Below are positions 32,577 to 37,060 of a DNA stretch of 37,060 nucleotides, piece by piece; the stretch's first letter is position 1, and every line of letters begins with the position of its first letter. The DNA lies in the IMG/VR virus record IMGVR_UViG_3300018080_000355, positions 1-37,060 of that record; one strand, given 5' to 3'. The position numbers were made by a program, and so were the translations under genes. Below the pieces are notes generated by a model, which did no database searches, was not told the DNA's origin, and saw only the letters and a list, made by a program, of their open reading frames with translations. This DNA is from a virus.

Positions 32577-33194
32577 CTACAGCATTCCGTCTTGAGGTTC
32601 TGTAGGAAACGGTGCTTCTTCAGAAGCTGGGGCTTCCGGAGTAGCGTTCTTAATTTGTTCAAGTTGAGGGATAATTTGAGTATTAACCATATTCTCTAAG
32701 AAGGCTAATCTCTTTGTATCGTCCCAAACCATTTTACCGTTGACTTGAACCTGCTCCATATCCGGCATACCATTTGGATTTTCTCTAGTGTAAGCGTGCT
32801 TCAGTACTTGACCGTCTTGATTGATAAACAAGGTACTCTTGTTTTTACCGTCTACTTCTTTAACGCTAGGAGATAATCTCATCTCTTTAGTTAAGTCAAC
32901 GTTAGGCAACATTTTTAGTAAAGCTGTTGCAAAACTGTTGGAGTAAGATAGTTGAAGAGTATATGGCTCTTCTTTATCTTGAAAGGTGAAGTTCCAAGTT
33001 TTGCCGTAGTCACCTTCTTGCGTTTTAATGTCTTTAAGTTTCCCTGTAAAGCTGTCATAGAATTTCTCGTGAACAACGTTCCCGATTTTATTAGTTCTAG
33101 TGACTGCTCCTTCAGTACCTTCCGGTACTCTTTGGCAGAATTTTCCGCCTAGTATGGTGATATAGTTACCACCTTGTCTTGTTTCTAGTCCCAT
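32577..33194 (-). CDS. Phage single-stranded DNA-binding-like protein
   Basis: 205 aa. Start at AAAAAACATATG (33194); an in-frame ATG at 33227 would overlap an operator palindrome and is less likely. The N-terminal beta-rich domain (GGNYITILGGKFCQRVPEGTEGAV, HEKFYDSFTGKLKDIKT, YGKTWNFTFQD) is OB-fold-like. A helical middle follows (LSYSNSFATALLKMLPNVDL), then an acidic flexible C-terminal tail (ASEEAPFPTEPQDGML), as in SSBs that recruit partners. It is close to replication genes and has the strongest promoter/operator region seen here. Confidence 0.6.
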   Translation of the reverse strand: MGLETRQGGNYITILGGKFCQRVPEGTEGAVTRTNKIGNVVHEKFYDSFTGKLKDIKTQEGDYGKTWNFTFQDKEEPYTLQLSYSNSFATALLKMLPNVDLTKEMRLSPSVKEVDGKNKSTLFINQDGQVLKHAYTRENPNGMPDMEQVQVNGKMVWDDTKRLAFLENMVNTQIIPQLEQIKNATPEAPASEEAPFPTEPQDGML

Positions 33195-33210
33195 ATGTTT
33201 TTTGGTTAGT

Positions 33211-33226
33211 TGATAGTTTACTATCA
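33211..33226. promoter_or_regulatory. Operator-like palindrome 1
   Basis: Perfect 7-bp arms TGATAGT (33211-33217) and ACTATCA (33220-33226) with a 2-nt spacer. A 2-nt loop is too small for a stable RNA hairpin, so a DNA site for a dimeric regulator is likelier. It lies in the 5' leader of the SSB-like gene. Confidence 0.6.
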
Positions 33227-33241
33227 TTGTTTAATTAAGTA

Positions 33242-33257
33242 GTTCGATAAATCGAAC
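33242..33257. promoter_or_regulatory. Operator-like palindrome 2
   Basis: Perfect 7-bp arms GTTCGAT (33242-33248) and ATCGAAC (33251-33257) with a 2-nt spacer, the same geometry as the palindrome at 33211 but with a different sequence. It is 15 nt away from the first, measured between their nearest ends. Confidence 0.6.
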
Positions 33258-33273
33258 CAAATTTTGCGACCTT

Positions 33274-33286
33274 TACTTATTAAGTA
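33274..33286. promoter_or_regulatory. Palindrome over the promoter -10/start
   Basis: TACTTA (33274-33279) and TAAGTA (33281-33286) around one base. It overlaps the -10 box and predicted start, a typical repressor position. Confidence 0.45.
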
Positions 33287-33311
33287 TACACCAATGTTGA
33301 TGTCGGCACAA
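33283..33311 (-). promoter_or_regulatory. Sigma70-type promoter of the SSB-like gene
   Basis: On the - strand, TTGTGC (33311-33306), a 17-nt spacer and TATACT (33288-33283). Predicted start near 33276, about 82 nt before ATG 33194. Three palindromes follow in or next to the leader. It probably drives the SSB-like gene, methyltransferase and perhaps the primase. Confidence 0.65.
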
Positions 33312-33327
33312 GGGTATAACCTGTGTA

Positions 33328-33867
33328 TTACTTTCCAGTGTATTTCCAGTGCCACTCTTCAGCCGGTATTCCGGTCTTTTCTTCATTATCTGCAGTGTAA
33401 CTTTGAACAAAATTATATCTTTCGGCGTTCTCCTTCAGCCATTGATATTCTGGCAGTGTGGAAAATTCGTTGCGAAGTTCTAATCTTTCAGCACTATCAT
33501 CACGCACTCCGTCTTTCATCGGGCAAGCCATAAAGTCAACTGCAATACCCTGAACGTGTTCAGACTCTTCTGGCTTAGCAACTAGCCCAGTTTCATCTTT
33601 AAGATATAAGTTCTGTTGGCGTTCATAACTTCTATATCCGGACGCTACAACTAAACACATACCGTCTTTTTCTGCGTCCAATATCATATCTTCTAATGGC
33701 TGGGCTACTTTTCTCTTGATGTATTCTGTCTCGTGAAGATAGCTAGCACGTGGAGAGAGGGTTATTATCTCATTATTCCACACTTCTTGCTTGTTCTTCT
33801 CTGTGATGTAGTACCCACCAATTACGATAGTTAAAACAATCACTGTAAGTATTATTGCTTTTTTCAT
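33328..33867 (-). CDS. VanY-type D-Ala-D-Ala carboxypeptidase, membrane-anchored
   Basis: 179 aa of the LAS/M15B family. SGYRSYERQQ (residues 76-85), SEHVQGIAVDF (His104, Asp111) and EEWHWKYTG (Glu171, His173) give the zinc ligands and catalytic Glu. An N-terminal hydrophobic segment (about 4-20, AIILTVIVLTIVIGGYY) acts as a signal anchor and would export the enzyme to the cell-wall side. That suits a signal-anchor-release endolysin, or a host-wall-modifying enzyme. It is odd that it lies in the early block rather than with the late genes. It follows its neighbour by ATGA overlap. Confidence 0.85.
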   Translation of the reverse strand: MKKAIILTVIVLTIVIGGYYITEKNKQEVWNNEIITLSPRASYLHETEYIKRKVAQPLEDMILDAEKDGMCLVVASGYRSYERQQNLYLKDETGLVAKPEESEHVQGIAVDFMACPMKDGVRDDSAERLELRNEFSTLPEYQWLKENAERYNFVQSYTADNEEKTGIPAEEWHWKYTGK

Positions 33868-34358
33868 AAATCTTTTTTATGCTGATTTTTTAATCTCTCA
33901 AGGGTAACCGGCGACCTTTTATATCTTCCTGCGGTTTTATCACCCTTTTTAAATCTAAATTTTGCACCTTTTTCAAGGTTTTTATACGTCTCATTGTCGA
34001 GAGCTTGGTCTCCTTTTAATTTTCTATACCACTCTGGCACAATGCCACGTTTAACTTCCAGCTCAAAATACTCTCGGTATTCTCTAGCTGTCATCTTATG
34101 AACCTGATAAACGTGGGAGCCTAGTTGAACATACCACTTGCCACAAATTAAGCACTGACATTTATCCGGACTTGGAATACTGGCTTCAGCGTCTCGTTTT
34201 TTGCGGTTCCATTCGACATTGTACCCTGACTCTTTCTGTTTTTGATTGTTGCGTTTTTCTCGGCACTCTTTACTACAATAAGTCCTATACCTTGCATTAG
34301 GTAGAGGTTTACCACAAATTTTGCAGTTGTCTCTAAGTTCGACTTTCCAGTTTCCCAT
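33864..34358 (-). CDS. Zinc-finger protein with Ros/MucR-like domain
   Basis: 164 aa with two metal-binding units. CKICGKPLP...YCSKEC (Cys12, 15, 28, 32) is a treble-clef-like finger. CLICGKWYVQLGSHVYQVH (Cys68, Cys71, His81, His86) with MTAREYREYFEL matches the Ros/MucR C2H2 finger. The C-terminal third is basic (KFRFKKGDKTAGRYKRS). Ros/MucR proteins are DNA-binding regulators, so this is probably a phage transcription regulator. Starts at AATAATATG 1 nt after the upstream stop. Confidence 0.8.
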   Translation of the reverse strand: MGNWKVELRDNCKICGKPLPNARYRTYCSKECREKRNNQKQKESGYNVEWNRKKRDAEASIPSPDKCQCLICGKWYVQLGSHVYQVHKMTAREYREYFELEVKRGIVPEWYRKLKGDQALDNETYKNLEKGAKFRFKKGDKTAGRYKRSPVTLERLKNQHKKDL

Positions 34359-34359
34359 A

Positions 34360-34539
34360 TTATTCTTCCTCTCCTAAGGGGTCATAAAAATCTTTAGCCC
34401 GATATTTATTTTTAGCTTTGGCATATCCTTCGGCAAAACCTTTATCATGTCCATCTTTAAAACCTTCTTCCCAGCCTTGCCGGTATTCAATACTTTTGGT
34501 TGACGATTTTGCTACTTTGTCTAAGATACTTTCGGTCAT
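34360..34539 (-). CDS. Small glycine-periodic helical protein, 59 aa
   Basis: Starts by ATGA overlap with the upstream gene. The central helix has Gly every four residues (QGWEEGFKDGHDKGFAEGYAKAK), with aromatic and charged residues between. Such G-x-x-x-G helices pack tightly against each other or a partner. The end is acidic (DPLGEEE). Function unknown; leader and overlap support a real gene. Confidence 0.7.
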   Translation of the reverse strand: MTESILDKVAKSSTKSIEYRQGWEEGFKDGHDKGFAEGYAKAKNKYRAKDFYDPLGEEE

Positions 34540-34847
34540 AGTCTTTTAGTAATTAAGGCTTTAATGTCTTCTAATCTTTTATTTATCAAGTCCGCTAAAT
34601 CGCTATCTTTATAAGGTTCACCACAATCACAAATAACCGTATCAACTTCTAGCTTTAACCTTTCCAAAAACTCCAGTTCAGCTTTAACAATCTTCTCTTG
34701 TTCTTCTCTGATGAATTGTTTGATTTCACCTGCGGTTTTTAGGCCACTTGGCATAGGTTTGTCTTGGTGAACACTACCAAACTTTTCATCAAATCTTTCC
34801 TCCCAGCCTTCCGCTGTTTTATTTAGTTGTTTGTCTTTTTGTGTCAT
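34536..34847 (-). CDS. Hypothetical charged helical protein, 103 aa
   Basis: Residues 12-25 contain the WEERFDEKF motif seen at the start of many small proteins in environmental and candidate-phylum phages. Long helices follow (AGEIKQFIREEQEKIVKAELEFLERLKLEV) and a CDCGEP segment which might hold a metal or be chance. There is no enzymatic motif. It is coupled to the next gene through ATGA. Confidence 0.7.
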   Translation of the reverse strand: MTQKDKQLNKTAEGWEERFDEKFGSVHQDKPMPSGLKTAGEIKQFIREEQEKIVKAELEFLERLKLEVDTVICDCGEPYKDSDLADLINKRLEDIKALITKRL

Positions 34848-34853
34848 AAAGTT

Positions 34854-35084
34854 TTATTCTACTTCTGTATAATCTAACCTCAAACTAATAATCTTAATAT
34901 CTTGCCCTACGTCTGGTATTTTATAAACTAAGACTTTAGCTTTTAGAGCGTCTACTTGATGTTCTGATACGGCTGAGAATGGCAGTGATTTACCTTTAGT
35001 TAATTTAAGTTCAAACTTAAAAGTCCCTTTAAAATTATGCTTGAGCCATCTTGAAAATTTTACTTGGAAGTTTTTTTCTTTCAT
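34854..35084 (-). CDS. Short ELK-T type nuclease-like protein, 76 aa
   Basis: The N-terminal 55 residues match the 124-aa protein at 26744-27118 in outline: FSRWLKHNF, FKFELKLTKGKSLPFSAV and EHQVDALKAKVLVYKIPD. The C-terminal half of that protein (the P-x-D and strand segment) is missing and replaced by DIKIISLRLDYTEVE. So it is either a minimal or a truncated resolvase-like nuclease. Both ends follow the normal spacing, so it is translated. Confidence 0.6.
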   Translation of the reverse strand: MKEKNFQVKFSRWLKHNFKGTFKFELKLTKGKSLPFSAVSEHQVDALKAKVLVYKIPDVGQDIKIISLRLDYTEVE

Positions 35085-35611
35085 TTGATTAATTTAGGAT
35101 AAAAATGATTAAATATTTCTTCAGATAAATAACAAAATGTTTCATTATTTTCATCTAATCTAATAGTTATCCCTTTATCTTCAGCTATAATAAATATTAA
35201 ATGATTTAATTCATGGATAAATACCCCTAAATCATAAATATTATTTTTTCTAATTTTTTTTAACCATACTATTCTTATTAATTCTTCACTCTTTTTTGTT
35301 TTTCTAGTAAATCTAATAACTGTTCCATCCAACTCATCAATGGTTACATAGTCTTTGAAATTCCTATAAAGCCTGTCAGTCTTTTCAACAAGTATTGTGT
35401 CTACATCTTTACTTTTTTTAAGAAATTCGACCATTTGGCCGAACCCTGTTCTTCCTGCAGATTTTGCTGTTTCGTCATCCTCAAATTCTTTGACTATCTT
35501 AAAATCATTTGCTCTGGCATACTCCTGAAGCAATTTCTTTTGAGCAGGGATTGAATAACCTTCTTCTTTCTGCTCTTTTGATGAAACTCTAACGTAAATT
35601 ACTGTTCTCAT
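35081..35611 (-). CDS. Serine-recombinase catalytic domain fused to HExxH domain
   Basis: 176 aa. Residues 1-101 are the resolvase N-terminal domain: YVRVSSKEQ (Arg8, Ser10 nucleophile), EGYSIPAQKKLLQEYA, ILVEKTDRLYR (Arg80, Arg83) and IDELDGTVIRF. The long DNA-binding part of large recombinases is absent. Instead, residues 125-176 hold DLGVFIHELNHLIFIIAEDKG with an HExxH motif (133-137) and NETFCYLSEEIF (Glu157), which resembles small phage metallopeptidase-like proteins. The result is a domain fusion or the remains of two genes. DNA-binding activity is doubtful. Confidence 0.75.
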   Translation of the reverse strand: MRTVIYVRVSSKEQKEEGYSIPAQKKLLQEYARANDFKIVKEFEDDETAKSAGRTGFGQMVEFLKKSKDVDTILVEKTDRLYRNFKDYVTIDELDGTVIRFTRKTKKSEELIRIVWLKKIRKNNIYDLGVFIHELNHLIFIIAEDKGITIRLDENNETFCYLSEEIFNHFYPKLIK

Positions 35612-36521
35612 TCTGCTTATAAATAAAAAGGTTATTAGTTTTTTTTACTCTGCTATTAGCAAGTTCGCAGTAATGCTTATTTATTTCAAAACCTATAAAC
35701 CCTCTATTAGTTAATTTTGCAGCGACTGCAGTAGAGCCAGACCCCATAAAAGGGTCAAGAACAATATGACCTTCGAGTGTAGTTAACTTAATTAAATAAC
35801 TAAGTAGAGATACAGGTTTTTGTGCTTCGTGAATTCTTCTCTCACCCTTATCAAAAGAAAATTCTAATAGGTTTGTAGGACTAACACCATTGATTTTACA
35901 GTTATCAATGTTCATCGCTCCGACTTCATTTTTTAGAACATTATCGGTAACTGTGTAATTATAAGGCTTGAAAAACCAAGCTATAGGCTCATAAATTGGG
36001 GCGAGATTACCAAGCCTCCAGCCTTCCCATTTTTTTGCCTCATCTATCTCTCCCCTTTTTTCAAAAATACCACTGATTTTCTGAGCTCTATGGTGTGCGC
36101 TATCCTTTTTCCACGCCAATACGTCCTTAAGAATAAAACCACTATCTTCAAAAGCATTTATTACCCTGTGCAGAGTTCTACGTGCACCAAAAACAAAAAC
36201 TGAGCCTCCCTCCTTTATAAGAGGGAAAACTGATGCTGACCAAGAATAAACCCAATCCTGATACTCTTTTCCTATATTCTTATCACTTGAACTCCACCCA
36301 TTTATTGGCTTACCACGCCTTCTAAATCCAGATTTTTCTTCCTGAGCTGGAGACTTACCAAGTAGCGCAGAATTAGTATTATTATGCAGAACATCCCATT
36401 CATCTAAACTAATACCATAAGGTATGTCAGACAAAAATAAATGGACAGAATTACTCTCAACATCACCCAAAAATTGACGACAATCGCCTAAAATAATTTT
36501 ATTGATAAACTTTTCATTCAT
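35589..36521 (-). CDS. DNA N6/N4 methyltransferase (beta-type order)
   Basis: 310 aa. Motif IV is SDIPYG (a D-I-P-Y variant of DPPY, residues 32-35) near the N-terminus. The SAM-binding motif FMGSGSTAVAA lies near residue 258, followed by FIGFEINKHYCE, giving the beta-class order. The middle carries a large target-recognition region with GKPINGW and WRLGNLAPIYEPIAW. Phage enzymes of this type modify adenine or cytosine to resist host restriction. It overlaps the recombinase fusion by 23 nt. No restriction nuclease partner is visible, so it is a solitary methyltransferase. Confidence 0.85.
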   Translation of the reverse strand: MNEKFINKIILGDCRQFLGDVESNSVHLFLSDIPYGISLDEWDVLHNNTNSALLGKSPAQEEKSGFRRRGKPINGWSSSDKNIGKEYQDWVYSWSASVFPLIKEGGSVFVFGARRTLHRVINAFEDSGFILKDVLAWKKDSAHHRAQKISGIFEKRGEIDEAKKWEGWRLGNLAPIYEPIAWFFKPYNYTVTDNVLKNEVGAMNIDNCKINGVSPTNLLEFSFDKGERRIHEAQKPVSLLSYLIKLTTLEGHIVLDPFMGSGSTAVAAKLTNRGFIGFEINKHYCELANSRVKKTNNLFIYKQNENSNLR

Positions 36522-36523
36522 AC

Positions 36524-36730
36524 TTAGGTCAAATTTTTAATATCCACTGCTTTACGTATTTGTTTAATTTTTTGGTCTATCTTATGTGCCTTAATAAGCA
36601 TAGTAATAGCTTTATCTCTTGGGAGTTTCTGATATTCCTTTATCTTAGATTCCCAATAATTTATACCTTCTTGACCGAGTATTTTAGTTCTTTCAATTGC
36701 AGAATTTTTATACTTTACTAAATCAATCAA
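36524..36730 (-). CDS. Hypothetical helical protein, 68 aa
   Basis: No ATG start is available; TTG at 36730 directly follows an in-frame stop and overlaps the upstream gene end by 8 nt. The chain is basic and fully helical (VKYKNSAIERTKILGQEG, YWESKIKEYQKL, AHKIDQKIKQIRKAV). No family recognised. The TTG start is unusual for this genome. Confidence 0.5.
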   Translation of the reverse strand: MIDLVKYKNSAIERTKILGQEGINYWESKIKEYQKLPRDKAITMLIKAHKIDQKIKQIRKAVDIKNLT

Positions 36731-36893
36731 CTCTTTTCCTGACTTTCAGTTCGTTTCTTATTTCTCCAGCCTGTCGTTTCATATCAAAATATCCGGAAGA
36801 ACGCCAGTTCTTTTGTGCGATATTTTTTTCTATGTTTTCAAGCATTTCTTGTAATTGCTCGACCTTTAAATTTTTTAAAAATATATTATTCAT
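36723..36893 (-). CDS. Hypothetical coiled-coil protein, 56 aa
   Basis: ATG 36893 is taken as the start; GTG at 36908 would add five residues (MAKKK). It is helical and charged, with EQLQEMLENIEKNIAQK and KRQAGEIRNELKVRKR. The start lacks the A/T leader and lies inside a tiny upstream frame coding for nine residues (36886-36915), so it may be translated by coupling. Function unknown. Confidence 0.5.
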   Translation of the reverse strand: MNNIFLKNLKVEQLQEMLENIEKNIAQKNWRSSGYFDMKRQAGEIRNELKVRKRVD

Positions 36894-36917
36894 CTTCTTC
36901 TTCGCCACTTATCATAT

Positions 36918-37060
36918 TTAACCTATCTGATTTGAGGTCGTTTTCCCGTTAGGGTATTTAGCTACAAAATTTAATTCGCCACACTCTAAACAAATAGCTG
37001 TGCTGTCCCAATAACCTTTGGAACTAACATCTTCTTCGTTTGGTATCCTACAAGGAATAT
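36918..37060 (-). CDS. Partial zinc-ribbon-like protein
   Basis: Open from the right edge of the window to a stop at 36918-36920; 46 residues are visible. It contains PCRIPN, then GYWDSTAICLECGELNFVAKYPNG. The CLECG knuckle with an earlier Cys suggests part of a zinc ribbon, with further ligands possibly beyond the edge. No fuller assignment is possible. Confidence 0.55.
   Translation of the reverse strand, partial: IPCRIPNEEDVSSKGYWDSTAICLECGELNFVAKYPNGKTTSNQIG

Noticed and set aside
33242-33257. tRNA T-arm (GGTTCGA-like)
   Set aside because: It is a perfect 16-bp palindrome with no acceptor, D or anticodon arms around it. No tRNA gene was found elsewhere by eye.
35081-35611. Functional phage integrase
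   Set aside because: Only the catalytic domain of a serine recombinase is present, with no DNA-binding domain and no attachment-site pair seen, so lysogeny is not supported.

Overview
The window looks like part of a tailed double-stranded DNA phage genome, most likely a podovirus-like one. It reads as two opposed, densely packed gene blocks. Positions 1-23708 are all on the + strand and carry virion genes: scaffold, decoration, major capsid protein, fibres, neck/tail proteins and ejected internal proteins. Positions 23731 to the right end are all on the - strand and carry replication, recombination and regulatory genes: primase-helicase, SF2 helicase, DEDD exonuclease, SSB-like protein, RecB-like nuclease, resolvase-like nuclease, DNA methyltransferase and transcription regulators. 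The two blocks converge on one strong bidirectional hairpin terminator at 23712-23743. No tape-measure gene is seen. The terminase, portal and DNA polymerase are presumably outside the window.

Host clues. Almost no start codon has a Shine-Dalgarno sequence. Most sit behind an A/T-rich stretch ending in CAT, TAT or AAT directly before ATG, and at least eleven starts lie inside CATATG. Promoters that can be read are of the sigma70 type (TTGxxx, 17 nt, TAxxxT), which argues against Bacteroidota. TGA is used as a stop (many ATGA overlaps), so the standard bacterial code applies. Together with small protein types familiar from candidate-phyla metagenomes, this suggests a host in the Patescibacteria/CPR or a similar non-SD lineage. 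This is inference, not proof.

Layout. 1-1170: unknown late genes plus an HNH/AP2 homing endonuclease. 1194-4489: two genes with matching structured leaders, then scaffold, decoration protein and major capsid protein. 4490-8829: a fibre/adhesin block with two collagen-like proteins and a DUF2341/LamG adhesin. 8841-12471: small membrane proteins, a papain-like cysteine peptidase and a double glycosyltransferase. 12534-23708: neck/adaptor candidate, third collagen-like protein, propeller-like tail protein, tail-tip fibre, peptidoglycan-binding virion protein and a 1243-residue ejection protein. 23731-37060 (- strand): small genes, nuclease/helicase/primase cluster, a 111-nt near-perfect hairpin in front of the primase gene, SAM methyltransferase, SSB-like protein with an operator-rich promoter, a membrane-anchored VanY-type peptidase, a Ros/MucR-like zinc-finger protein, a serine-recombinase/HExxH fusion and a DNA methyltransferase.

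How it fits together. The collagen-like fibres, LamG adhesin and glycosyltransferase form a plausible surface-recognition module, in which the glycosyltransferase could decorate the Thr-rich Gly-X-Thr triplets. The cysteine peptidase or VanY-type peptidase with the small membrane proteins could give lysis. The - strand block supplies early replication functions. The least explained signals are the hairpin before the primase gene, the paired leaders at 1194-1232 and 1871-1909, the palindrome cluster at 33211-33286, the recurrent Gly-to-Ser/Thr breaks in the collagen repeats, and the recombinase/HExxH fusion.
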